Positions 27,992-36,717 of a DNA stretch of 64,000 nt are shown in pieces. The position numbers and the translations under genes are program-made. How positions within the stretch are numbered: the stretch's first letter is position 1; each line of letters starts with the position of its first letter. Below the pieces are notes generated by a model. The model ran no database searches. It saw nothing but the letters and a program-made list of their open reading frames with translations, and was not told where the DNA came from. The DNA is from Natronosalvus caseinilyticus (GTDB taxonomy: Archaea > Halobacteriota > Halobacteria > Halobacteriales > Natrialbaceae): positions 1,674,001 through 1,738,000 of the forward strand of contig NZ_CP071596.1 of assembly GCF_017357105.1 (NCBI RefSeq), in the 5' to 3' direction.

Positions 27992-28942
27992 TCAGTTCGC
28001 GCTCGCCGCGTCCTCGGCCGTCTCGGGGACGCCGTCGGGGATCGTCGGTTCGGGGTCGTTCCCAACGCCGTCGCCGAAGTCGACGCTCGAGCCGGCGGTC
28101 TCGTTGACCCCGCCGTGGAAGTCCGTGCTGTAGTCGGTGTCGGTCACCGTCACCGACGTCCCGCTGCCGTTCGCGCCCGCGTCGATCGCGTAGTTGTGGC
28201 CGCCGAGCTCGAGCTGACAGTTGTCGATCTCGCACTCGCCCGGCGCCCACACCCAGATGCCGCGGCCGCCGTAGCCGTCGCGGTCGACGCGGACGCTCGA
28301 GTTCGTGACGGCGCTGCCCGCCGAGCCGATCCGGAAGTTCGCCACGTAGTTGTTCGCGGCGTAGCACTCGTCGATGTGGATCGTGCCGCCACCCTTGCCG
28401 GCCGGTGCGGAGGCGTAGATGCCGTTGTCCGGGAAGTTCTGGACGTTGACGTTCGTGAAGTCGATGTGGCCGTTGTGCTCCGGGGAAACCCAGAAGGCGG
28501 TCTCGTCGGTAGCTTCCGAGCCGTGAATCGCACCGTCGGCCACGTACACGTTTTCGATGGTCGAGGTGTTGCCACCCTGATCGGAAATCCCGAAGGCCGC
28601 GTCGGGGCTTCCGACGTCGAACTCGCCCTTGATACCGACGTTGCGGATCGTCCAGTCGGTCGCGTGGGCCGCGATGGTCACGCGCGCGCCCTCGGCCGTA
28701 CAGTCGAACAGGACGTTCTCGAGCGTCTCGCCATCTCCGACGGTGACCTGGTGGTCCTCGCCGGGGTCGAGGGTCACCGTTTCGTAGTCGCTCTCCGCCG
28801 CCGCGGCGTCAGCAACGCCACCGAAGACGCTCGCTGCGACCGCGGCCGTCGCGATCGAACGAACGTAGGAACGACGGCTTACCAGCGAGTTTCGAAGAGT
28901 AGTCGAAGATTCAACGTCGGTAGTGGGGGACTTCTGCGCCAT
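27992..28942 (-). CDS. Tat-exported beta-helix protein, short paralog
   Basis: 316 residues from ATG 28942. The twin-arginine motif RRSYVRS is followed by an Ala-rich hydrophobic segment ending near ADAAAAES. The mature part matches residues about 60-320 of the neighbouring 687-residue protein block by block: VTIAAHATDWTIRNVGIKG, TSTIENVYVADGA, GRGIWVWAPGECEIDNCQL. It lacks the four C-terminal repeats and ends at the same DG-P-TAEDAASAN junction where the repeats begin in the longer protein. It is a surface or secreted protein of unknown ligand. The pair is a tandem duplication followed by gain or loss of the repeat module. Confidence 0.87.
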   Translation of the reverse strand: MAQKSPTTDVESSTTLRNSLVSRRSYVRSIATAAVAASVFGGVADAAAAESDYETVTLDPGEDHQVTVGDGETLENVLFDCTAEGARVTIAAHATDWTIRNVGIKGEFDVGSPDAAFGISDQGGNTSTIENVYVADGAIHGSEATDETAFWVSPEHNGHIDFTNVNVQNFPDNGIYASAPAGKGGGTIHIDECYAANNYVANFRIGSAGSAVTNSSVRVDRDGYGGRGIWVWAPGECEIDNCQLELGGHNYAIDAGANGSGTSVTVTDTDYSTDFHGGVNETAGSSVDFGDGVGNDPEPTIPDGVPETAEDAASAN

Positions 28943-29392
28943 GCACTTGCGTAACCCCGCCTTTCGCACATAAACTTTTTCTTATTACACTCATTAAATT
29001 TATGTAGTTTAATTTGAACTGTTGGGTTCGTTCACGTATTTTTGAACGATCATCCGTGGTTCGAAGAATTTCAGAGACGACCGGCCATCGGACTGGACCG
29101 CGAATAATGACTCGTTACCGCCGATTTGGGTCGTGAGCGTCGATGGTATCGTCTCGATACCGCCGTTTTCCGTCCGGAACGTTCGTACGTACTCGAGAAT
29201 TACCCAATGAAACGGTCCGGGATTTTCCGGTTTCGGCGTTTCCCACCGCTACGACTAGCCGAGGAACCGGACCACGATCGACCCGGTCCACCTCACACTC
29301 GCTTCGGACTCTCTCACTCTCGTCTCGACACCGTTCCGCGCGTGCGGACGAGAACAACAATCACTAAACCGACGACTCCCATCCATAGGCGT
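28943..29392. other. 450-base divergent region between the beta-helix gene and the decarboxylase
   Basis: A minus-strand TATA box (AGTTTATG, about 28969-28976) lies 30 bases before the beta-helix start. Strongly AT-rich sequence covers 28970-29060. The plus-strand decarboxylase starts at 29393; a weak TATA-like ATCACTAAAC lies about 27 bases upstream. In between there is no convincing gene, although an open frame precedes and is continuous with the decarboxylase. Confidence 0.5.
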
Positions 29393-30478
29393 ATGCGAGC
29401 CGAGCCGCAGTCGTTCGACCGGGTGCTCTCCTCTATGTGCACCGAGCCACACCCGGTCGCTCGAGAGGCCGCCGTCCGCTTTCTCGCAACCAATCCCGGC
29501 GACCCCGGCACCTATCCGCAGGTGTCGGAACTCGAGCGCGAAGCCGTTTCGCGCCTCGGTGACGTCGCCGGACTGGCCGAGGCGTCGGGGTACGTCGCCA
29601 GCGGCGGAACCGAGGCGAACCTCCAGGCCGTCAGAATCGCCCGCGAGCGGGCCGACGGCGACCGCCCGAACGTCGTGATACCCGAGTCCGCCCACTTCAG
29701 TTTCCGGAAAGCCGCGACCGTACTCGAGGTCGACCTCCGCGTCGTTCCGACCGACGACGACCAGCGGGCCGACCTCGAGGCCGTTCGCCAGGCCGTCGAC
29801 GAGGAGACCGCCCTGGTCGTCGGGGTCGCCGGATCGACGGAGTACGGACGCGTCGATCCCATTCCGGAACTCGGCGATGTCGCCCGAGCGGTGGACGCGC
29901 TCTTTCACGTCGACGCCGCCTGGGGTGGCTTCGTTCTCCCCTTCACGGACTACAAGTGGAACTTCGCGCACGCGAGCGTCGACACGATGACTATCGACCC
30001 GCACAAGATGGGCCAGGCGGCCGTCCCCGCAGGCGGCCTCCTCGTCCAGGACGAGTCCTTGCTCGACGAACTCGCCGTCGACACGCCCTACCTCGAGACG
30101 ACCTCGCAGGCGACGCTCACCGGCACGCGGTCGGGTGCGGGCGTCGCCAGTACGGTCGCCGCCCTCGAGGAGCTCTGGCCTGATGGGTACGCCGCCCAGT
30201 ACGAGCGTTCGCAGGCGAACGCCGAGTGGTTGGCCGACGAACTCGGAGCGCTCGGCTACGACGTCGTCGAGCCGACGCTCCCGCTGGTCGCGGCGGACGT
30301 CCCGACACCGACGTTCGATGCGCTTCGTGAGGCTGGCTGGCGAATTTCTCGGACCGGATCGGGCGAACTGCGCGTGGTGTGTATGCCTCACGTCACTCGC
30401 AAGATGCTCGAGGTGTTCCTCGCGGACGTAGCCGAACTGACGCCGCAGGCGGCGGCACCCGTCTCGAGTTGCGACTGA
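29393..30478 (+). CDS. mfnA: Pyridoxal-phosphate L-tyrosine/L-aspartate decarboxylase (MfnA family)
   Basis: 361 residues, fold type I PLP decarboxylase. [14 protein letters not shown] binds the cofactor phosphate, [11 protein letters not shown] contains the PLP-stacking and Asp residues, and the Schiff-base Lys is in IDPHKMG at about residue 205. The methanogen enzyme makes tyramine for methanofuran. In haloarchaea, which lack methanofuran, homologs are taken to be aspartate 1-decarboxylases that make beta-alanine for coenzyme A (inference for this gene). ATG 29393 starts the domain ([17 protein letters not shown]). The ends match the archaeal family length. Confidence 0.92.
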   Translation: MRAEPQSFDRVLSSMCTEPHPVAREAAVRFLATNPGDPGTYPQVSELEREAVSRLGDVAGLAEASGYVASGGTEANLQAVRIARERADGDRPNVVIPESAHFSFRKAATVLEVDLRVVPTDDDQRADLEAVRQAVDEETALVVGVAGSTEYGRVDPIPELGDVARAVDALFHVDAAWGGFVLPFTDYKWNFAHASVDTMTIDPHKMGQAAVPAGGLLVQDESLLDELAVDTPYLETTSQATLTGTRSGAGVASTVAALEELWPDGYAAQYERSQANAEWLADELGALGYDVVEPTLPLVAADVPTPTFDALREAGWRISRTGSGELRVVCMPHVTRKMLEVFLADVAELTPQAAAPVSSCD

Positions 30479-30677
30479 GGCGGATCGGTTCGACTGCGCG
30501 CTCTCGGTGCACTCGTGACGGGAATCGATCGTACACGCGCGAGCCGACTCGGATTCCTTTTCTCCGGGTGAACAGCAGGCCAGATGGCTCGAGTGGCGAG
30601 CGCTCGACGGACGAGACGGAGGGCCGACCGACCGTTTCGCCGCGACCGCGGGGCAGTTAAGCGTCGACGTCTCGTTC

Positions 30678-32066
30678 GTGAAGGTGATGCTCCGGGTCGA
30701 CGAGAGCGTTCGGCAGGTCTGGTGGCGAGCGCTGCGCCTGGGCTGGCCCGTCGCCGTCCAGCAGACGCTGACGACCTTGATGCGGACCGTCGACGTCATC
30801 GTCACCGGCCTGTTCTCGCCCGCGGCGGTAGCCGCGGTCGGCCTCGCTGACCTCTATGGACAACTGCCCCTCCGGATCGGCCTCGGTCTCGGGACCGGCG
30901 CGATCGCGCTCTCGAGCCAGGACACGGGTCGCGGCGCGGAACGCACGCGCGACCGCGCGATCACCCAGGCGCTGCTCATCGGAGCCCTCTGTGGCGTCCC
31001 CCTGGCCATCGTCGGGTTGGTCGCAAGCCACTGGCTGATCGCCGTGCTCGGGGCGGAGTCGGCGGTCGTCCGTCTCGGTGGGCTCTACCTGGCGATCGTC
31101 TTCGCTGCCGCGCCGATGCGCATCGTCGGGCTCGTCGGTGCGAATGCGTTACAGGGCGCGGGCGACACGCGGACGCCGATGGTCGTCAACGGCGGGGCGA
31201 ACGGGCTCAACGTCGTGTTGACGATCGCGCTCGGACTCGGCATCTGGATCGCCCCCGACATGGGAATCGTCGGCGTGGCCGTCGCCACGGCGGCCAGTCG
31301 AACCGTCGAGGCCGGCGCGGTCGTCGCCGCCATCGCGAGCCCCTGGACGCCGGTCTCGCTCGCTCGACCGCGGGACCTCACCATCACTCGCCAGCTGCTC
31401 GCCGTCAGCATTCCAAACGTTGCCGAGGGGATGAGCACGTCGCTGGCGAACTTCCCGTTCAACGCCCTGATCCTCCTGTTCGGCACCGAGGCGAACGCGG
31501 CCTACCACATCGGTCGTCGCATCTATCAACAATTTACGGGTCCGCTCTATCGGTCGAGTTCGACCGTCTCGAGTATCATCGTCGGCCAGACGCTCGGCGA
31601 GGGCGAGCCCACGGCGGCGCGTCACGCCGCCCGGTCGATTCTTGCTCTCGGAATCGTGACGCTCGGCATCTCGGGCGTCCTGTTGTTCGCGGCCGCGCGA
31701 CCGCTCGTCTGGGTGTTCACGCGCGATCCGCTCACTGCGAGCTACGCCGTCGAGTTCACGCGCGTGTTCGCCGTTTCGATGCTGTTCTTCGGGATCTTCT
31801 TCCCCATCGCCGGCTCTCTCCGCGGGGCAGGAGATACCCGGACGCCGTTCTACGCTCGACTGACGGGGACGGTCGTCTTCATGCTCGGCGGCTCGTACCT
31901 GCTCGGGGTCACCCTCGAATACGGGCTCCTCGGCGTCTACGTCGGCATCGTCCTGTGTTACGTCTGCTGGGCCGTCGTGGCTCTGGCCGGGTTCCGGTGG
32001 GGTGGCTGGGCGGATCTGGCCGCCTCGATGATGGCCGAACGAGCCGAGACGAGCGGCGACGACTGA
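30678..32066 (+). CDS. MATE-family efflux transporter
   Basis: 462 residues and twelve membrane segments in two similar halves. The halves share the GAGDTRTPMVVNGGANGLNVVL and GAGDTRTPFYARL motifs typical of the NorM/DinF-like MATE branch. It exports organic cations or drugs against Na+ or H+. GTG 30678 is used; GTG 30684 and ATG 30687 are nearby alternatives. About 200 bases separate it from the decarboxylase, so co-transcription is uncertain. The 3' neighbour is convergent. Confidence 0.92.
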   Translation: MKVMLRVDESVRQVWWRALRLGWPVAVQQTLTTLMRTVDVIVTGLFSPAAVAAVGLADLYGQLPLRIGLGLGTGAIALSSQDTGRGAERTRDRAITQALLIGALCGVPLAIVGLVASHWLIAVLGAESAVVRLGGLYLAIVFAAAPMRIVGLVGANALQGAGDTRTPMVVNGGANGLNVVLTIALGLGIWIAPDMGIVGVAVATAASRTVEAGAVVAAIASPWTPVSLARPRDLTITRQLLAVSIPNVAEGMSTSLANFPFNALILLFGTEANAAYHIGRRIYQQFTGPLYRSSSTVSSIIVGQTLGEGEPTAARHAARSILALGIVTLGISGVLLFAAARPLVWVFTRDPLTASYAVEFTRVFAVSMLFFGIFFPIAGSLRGAGDTRTPFYARLTGTVVFMLGGSYLLGVTLEYGLLGVYVGIVLCYVCWAVVALAGFRWGGWADLAASMMAERAETSGDD

Positions 32067-32156
32067 GTAGAGGACGTCGAGCGACCGATCGGCGCCACCT
32101 CGAGTCGAGACTCAGGGGCGAACGGGCGCTGGAAAAAGTGACGTCGTCTTCGCCGG

Positions 32157-33488
32157 TCAGAAGAACGTTCCCTGGATGAACTCGACGTACTCCTGAATTG
32201 CGAGCGCCAGCGTGACGAGGAGGGCGATCGGCACGACGTACTTCACGACGTTGATCCAGTACGTGTCGAACCCGCCGTTGCCGCCCCGCCCCTGGCCGAG
32301 TTCCTCGAGGGCATCGGAGGCGAACACCCAACCGATGAACAGCGAGAGCACGAGCCCGCCGGCGATCAGCAGGATGTTGTTCGCGAACAGGTCGTACGCG
32401 TCGAGGTAGTCGAGATTGAGCCCGGTCGGAATGCCGATGACGAAGATGATCGCCGCCAGCCCCAGCGTTGCCGGGAGGCGTGCGATGTCGAAGGTATCTA
32501 CCACGAACGAGACCACCATCTCGAGGATGCTAAACGCGCTGGTGAGCGCGGCGACCGCCAGCATGATGAAGAAGACACCGCCAACGAGATGACCCATCGG
32601 CATGGTCTCGAACGCGGCCGCGAGACTGATGAAGACGGCGCCAGCCCCGCCCCCTCCCTGCTCGAGGTCGACGCCCTGAGAGGCGAGGAACGGGAAGGTG
32701 ACCAGCCCCGCCAGGATCGCGATGAACGTGTCGATGGCGACGATGATGAGCGAGTCGTTGAGCAGATTCCGATCTTCGCCGAGGTAGGAGGAGTAGGTGA
32801 TCATCACGCCCATCCCGAGCGACAGCGTGAAGAACGCCTGGCCGGCCGCGGCGGGCAGGATGTCGACGGCGTTGGTGGCGAAGGCGTCGACGTCCGGGGA
32901 GAGGTAGAACTCGTATCCCGCGCCGGTGTCGGGCAGCGTGGCGGCGTAGACCGCGAGGATCACGAGAAGGACGATGACGCTCGGGACCATTAGCTTGGCC
33001 GCTCGCTCGAGGCCGTCACGGACGCCCAGCGAGACGATGCCGGCGACGAGCGCCATGAAGATCGCGTGGTAGATGATCGCGTTCGTGCCGGACGCCGTCT
33101 GGAAGAAGAACGCCTCCGTGTCGCCGGTGTACCCGCCCGAGAAACTCGCCACGATGTACTGGAGCACCCAGCCGCCGACGACGCTGTAGTACGAGAGGAT
33201 GATGAACCCCGCTACTGCGCCGATGGCTCCTGCGAACTTCCAGGACGGGTGGCCGAGGCGTCTGAACGCGCCGACCGGGTTTCGTTCGGATCGTCGCCCG
33301 ATGACGAACTCGACGAGCATCACGGGGAGGCCGATGAGCGCGACGAGAGCGAGGTAAACGACGACGAACACGGCCCCGCCCGATTCTCCGGCCAGGAAGG
33401 GGAATCGCCAGATGTTTCCGAGTCCCACTGCGCTACCGACGGCGGCGAGGATGAACCCCGCCCGCGTTGCCCAGGTATCACGTACCAT
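32157..33488 (-). CDS. Neurotransmitter:sodium symporter (NSS/SNF) family transporter
   Basis: 443 residues, about eleven or twelve membrane segments of LeuT fold. The N-terminus TRAGFILAAVGSAVGLGNIWRFPFL holds the Na+ and substrate site of TM1, and GESGGAVFVVVYL follows. TM6 and TM8 regions (FFTLSLGMGVMITYSSYL) are present. Prokaryotic NSS proteins import amino acids or related amines with Na+; the substrate is unknown. A minus-strand TATA box (GTATTTAATC) is 27 bases upstream of the start. Confidence 0.94.
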   Translation of the reverse strand: MVRDTWATRAGFILAAVGSAVGLGNIWRFPFLAGESGGAVFVVVYLALVALIGLPVMLVEFVIGRRSERNPVGAFRRLGHPSWKFAGAIGAVAGFIILSYYSVVGGWVLQYIVASFSGGYTGDTEAFFFQTASGTNAIIYHAIFMALVAGIVSLGVRDGLERAAKLMVPSVIVLLVILAVYAATLPDTGAGYEFYLSPDVDAFATNAVDILPAAAGQAFFTLSLGMGVMITYSSYLGEDRNLLNDSLIIVAIDTFIAILAGLVTFPFLASQGVDLEQGGGGAGAVFISLAAAFETMPMGHLVGGVFFIMLAVAALTSAFSILEMVVSFVVDTFDIARLPATLGLAAIIFVIGIPTGLNLDYLDAYDLFANNILLIAGGLVLSLFIGWVFASDALEELGQGRGGNGGFDTYWINVVKYVVPIALLVTLALAIQEYVEFIQGTFF

Positions 33489-33793
33489 GGCTGTGCGTTT
33501 CCAGGTAATTGATTAAATACCTATTGAACTCCCATCGACGCAGTCTGTCGATAAACTATCTATTGGAGTATTACATGATCGTCATCTGATCGGTGTGGGA
33601 AGTAATCACCGACAGCAGTGCCACCGGTCGTCTCGCGGTCGTTCCTCGAGCGGATTCAATCCTCAGAGGATTCGAGGCCGGGTCGACACGGGTCGCGGGT
33701 ACTGCCTCGACGACCGCTCGAGCTGGCAGGAATTGCCCACTCCGCGCGGCGAAAACCGGCGGGTTTTACGCCCGCGGGCGAGTGGTGACGAGT
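33489..33793. other. 305-base divergent region (NSS transporter / metG)
   Basis: A TATA box for the transporter lies at 33511-33520 (minus strand GTATTTAATC). AT-rich sequence runs to about 33590. A plus-strand weak TATA-like GGGTTTTACG at 33761-33770 is 28 bases before the metG ATG. The frame of metG is open upstream to 33593, but this part has no protein-like character. Confidence 0.5.
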
Positions 33794-35953
33794 ATGAGCC
33801 ACGACGACTTCCCGACGGACCGCCCCGCGGTGGTGACCTGCGGGTTGCCCTACGCCAACGGCGACCTGCACATCGGCCACCTCCGCGGCTACATCGGCGC
33901 CGACGCGTTCAACCGCGCCCTCGAGACGCTGGGTCAGGAGACGGCCTACGTGAGCGGCTCGGACATGCACGGCACGCCGATCGCCGTCACCGCCGAGAAG
34001 GAGGGCGTCGACCCCGAAGAGTTCGCCCTGCGATTTCACGAACGGTACCAGGAGACGTTCCCGAAGTTCGACGTCGAGTTCGACAACTACGGTCACACCC
34101 ACGACGAGACGAACGTCGAGCTCACCCAGGAGATCGTTCGCACGTTAGACGAGGAGGGGTACGTCTACGAGGACGAGGTGCTCGTCGCCTACGACCCAAA
34201 AGCCGACGACTACCTGCCCGACCGCTACGTCGAGGGCACCTGCCCCTACTGCGGCGCGAAGGCCCGCGGCGACGAGTGCGACGAGGGCTGTCAGCGCCAC
34301 CTCGAGCCGGGCGAGATCGAGAACCCGACGAGCGTCCGAACGGGTAATCCGGCGGAGTACCGCGAGCGCACCCACAAGTTCTTCCGCGTCTCGGAGTTCG
34401 CCGACTACCTGACGGCGTTCCTGGACGGCCTCGAGGGCACCGACAACGCCCGCAACCAGCCTCGCCAGTGGATCGAGGAGGGACTTCAGGACTGGTGTCT
34501 CACCCGCGACATGGAGTGGGGGATCGACTATCCGGAGACGGATATCGGCGATGGTAGTGCCGAAGACATCGTCCTCTACGTCTGGGTCGACGCACCGATC
34601 GAGTACATCTCGAGTACGAAGCAGTACACGGAACGCGTCGGGAGCGACGAGTACGACTGGGAGCGCGTGTGGAAGGACGATGGGGAGATCGTCCACGTCA
34701 TCGGACGAGACATCATCCAGCACCACACCGTCTTCTGGCCGGCGATGCTCCAGGGCGCGGGCTACAACGCCCCCCGAGCGGTGGCCGCGACGGGCTTCAT
34801 CACCATCGACGGCAAGGGGCTCTCGACCAGCCGGAATCGCGCCATCTGGGCCAGAGAGTACCTCGAGGAGGGCTTCCATCCCGACCTCCTGCGGTACTAC
34901 CTGACGACGACCGGCGGCCTCCAGCAGGACATCGACTTCACCTGGACGGCGTTCCAGGAGAAGGTCAACGGCGAGCTCGTCGGGACGATCGGCAACTTCT
35001 GGTACCGCTCGCTGCTGTTCGCCCAGCGCAATTTCGAGGGGACGCCCGAGGCAGACGTATCCGGGGAAGTCGAAGAGCGCATCGAGGGCGCCATCGGCGA
35101 GTTCCGCGAGGCGGTCAACGACTACTCCCTCCGGGAAACGGGCCTCGCCGCGACCCGCCTCGCCCAGTTCGGCAACGAGTACATCCAGCGCAACGAGCCC
35201 TGGAAGCTCGAGGACGGCGACCCCGAGCAGGCCCAGGTTATCCGCGACTGCGTCCAGATCGCGAAGGCCGTCGGCGTCCTGCTCGAGCCGATCGCCCCCG
35301 GCAAGGCCCAGGCGCTCTGGGAGCAACTCGGCGAGGACGGCGCCGTCACGGACGCCCACCTCGAGGACGCCCTCGAGGCGCCGCCGCGCACCTTCGAGGA
35401 ACCCAGCGAACTGTTCGAGAAGATCGAGGACGAGCGCGTCGAGGAACTCGAGGCGACGCTCGAGAAGAAGATCGCGGCAGCCGCTGAAGACGCGGATGCG
35501 GACGAGGGCGAGGAACCCAAAACCGAAAGTAACGAACCCGACGAGCGCGGGGGTGACGACATGAGCGACGCTGACACCACAGACACGAAAGCAGACGCCG
35601 ACGCCGACACTAGCGACCTCGAGCCCCTGCTCGAGGATCGAATCGGCTTCGAGGACTTCCAGGAACTGGACATCCGCGTTGGCCGGATCGAGGCCGCCGA
35701 GGGCGTCGAAGGCGCCGACGACCTGGCTCGCCTCGAGGTCGACATCGGCTTCGAGACCCGCCAGGTCGTCGCCGGGATCAAGCGACTCCACGACCTCGAG
35801 TCGCTGCCGGGAACGAAGTGCGTCCTGCTGGCGAACATGGAACCCGCCGAACTGTTCGGCGTCGAGTCGAACGGCATGATCCTCGCGGCTGGCGAGGAGG
35901 CGGACCTGCTGACGACCCACGGCGACGCCGCACTCGGCGAGAAGATTCGGTAG
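33794..35953 (+). CDS. metG: Methionyl-tRNA synthetase with C-terminal tRNA-binding domain
   Basis: 719 residues. The class I signature is LHIGHL (His26 and His29). A zinc knuckle CPYCGAK...CDEGC lies in the connective peptide near residue 150. The second signature, usually KMSKS, reads GLSTS at about residues 342-346. The anticodon-binding helical bundle contains IQRNEPWKLEDGDPE. An acidic linker (about 560-610) joins a Trbp111/EMAP-II-type tRNA-binding domain (FQELDIRVGRI...ETRQVVAGIKR), so the enzyme is probably dimeric. ATG 33794 is the domain start. Confidence 0.97.
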   Translation: MSHDDFPTDRPAVVTCGLPYANGDLHIGHLRGYIGADAFNRALETLGQETAYVSGSDMHGTPIAVTAEKEGVDPEEFALRFHERYQETFPKFDVEFDNYGHTHDETNVELTQEIVRTLDEEGYVYEDEVLVAYDPKADDYLPDRYVEGTCPYCGAKARGDECDEGCQRHLEPGEIENPTSVRTGNPAEYRERTHKFFRVSEFADYLTAFLDGLEGTDNARNQPRQWIEEGLQDWCLTRDMEWGIDYPETDIGDGSAEDIVLYVWVDAPIEYISSTKQYTERVGSDEYDWERVWKDDGEIVHVIGRDIIQHHTVFWPAMLQGAGYNAPRAVAATGFITIDGKGLSTSRNRAIWAREYLEEGFHPDLLRYYLTTTGGLQQDIDFTWTAFQEKVNGELVGTIGNFWYRSLLFAQRNFEGTPEADVSGEVEERIEGAIGEFREAVNDYSLRETGLAATRLAQFGNEYIQRNEPWKLEDGDPEQAQVIRDCVQIAKAVGVLLEPIAPGKAQALWEQLGEDGAVTDAHLEDALEAPPRTFEEPSELFEKIEDERVEELEATLEKKIAAAAEDADADEGEEPKTESNEPDERGGDDMSDADTTDTKADADADTSDLEPLLEDRIGFEDFQELDIRVGRIEAAEGVEGADDLARLEVDIGFETRQVVAGIKRLHDLESLPGTKCVLLANMEPAELFGVESNGMILAAGEEADLLTTHGDAALGEKIR

Positions 35954-36035
35954 GTTCACTGGCTCGAGAGGAGGTATGTGAATCGATCTCACCTGCTCGT
36001 GACCAGAATCGGTTGGCACACCCGAGTAACGAGGG

Positions 36036-36042
36036 GTTATAC
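36036..36042 (+). promoter_or_regulatory. TATA box of the receiver-domain gene
   Basis: GGTTATA, about 27 bases before the ATA codon at 36066. The spacing supports a leaderless mRNA whose first codon is that ATA. Confidence 0.5.
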
Positions 36043-36065
36043 CGTCTCGGCGTCTACCCTCCGCA

Positions 36066-36518
36066 ATAAGTGCGAAGGAAGCGGGGACGGAGGAGCCAAT
36101 CACGATCCTGCTGGTCGAACCGAACCCGGGGGATACGCGACTCTTCACGGAATCACTGCACGAGGCGAAACTCGCGAATCGTCTGTACACGGTGACTAAC
36201 GGCGAAGACGCGCTCGACTTTCTCCACGGACGTGGGGAGTACGAATCGAACGCCTGTCCGGACCTCGTCTTGCTCGAGCCACAGCTACCGGGGAAAAGCG
36301 GGATGGAAATCCTCTCGGAACTGAACGACGAGCCGGCGCTCGCCGAGATTCCGGTCGTCGTCCTCACGGGGTCGGACGCCGAAGAGGACATCGTCAAGTC
36401 CCAGGACGTCGACGCGGACCACTACATCCAGAAACCGGTTACCCCGGACGACTTCTTCCAGTTCGTCCGATCGATCGAGGACTTCTGGTTCGCGATCGTG
36501 CAGGAACCGACCAGCTAG
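36066..36518 (+). CDS. Stand-alone Rcp1-like response-regulator receiver; Glu replaces phosphoacceptor Asp; apparent ATA start
   Basis: 150 residues in the open frame from 36066. The full receiver fold is readable: ITILLVEPNPGDTRLFTESL (strand 1), then NGEDALDFLHGRGEY, LVLLEPQLPGKSG, VVLTGSDAEEDI and YIQKPVTPDDFFQFV. Lys123 and Thr101 of the active site are kept. The phosphoacceptor Asp is Glu71, and the second acidic residue after strand 1 is Pro19. There is no ATG, GTG or TTG between the upstream stop (36027) and strand 1. The first ordinary start, GTG 36192, would delete strand 1 and helix 1. ATA 36066 sits where ATG is expected. It could be a real non-standard start, a sequencing error or a decaying gene. 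Confidence 0.7.
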   Translation: MSAKEAGTEEPITILLVEPNPGDTRLFTESLHEAKLANRLYTVTNGEDALDFLHGRGEYESNACPDLVLLEPQLPGKSGMEILSELNDEPALAEIPVVVLTGSDAEEDIVKSQDVDADHYIQKPVTPDDFFQFVRSIEDFWFAIVQEPTS

Positions 36519-36717
36519 GGCCGAGGTTGACTCGAGCGACCGGATTCGCTCACCTTGCGTCGCTGTCGGATGCTGTAACGATCGAGGGGGCGTCCACCGC
36601 TCGTCGCCCGTCCCCATCGTTCGGTGCTCGCCTCTATCGCTCGTCCCCATCGGCGGATAGCACACGCAAGGCCAAACGACACGGGCGAGATCATTGTATA
36701 TCCTCACGGATACTATC

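Noticed and set aside
34145-36397. 750-codon open frame on the minus strand over metG
   Set aside because: It runs antisense to a fully conserved metG. Its translation is Leu/Val/Arg-rich without domains; long antisense frames are common at this GC content.
36066-36518. Receiver gene as a frameshifted pseudogene
   Set aside because: One reading frame covers the entire domain from before strand 1 to the stop with no internal break; only the start codon and the phosphorylation Asp are odd.
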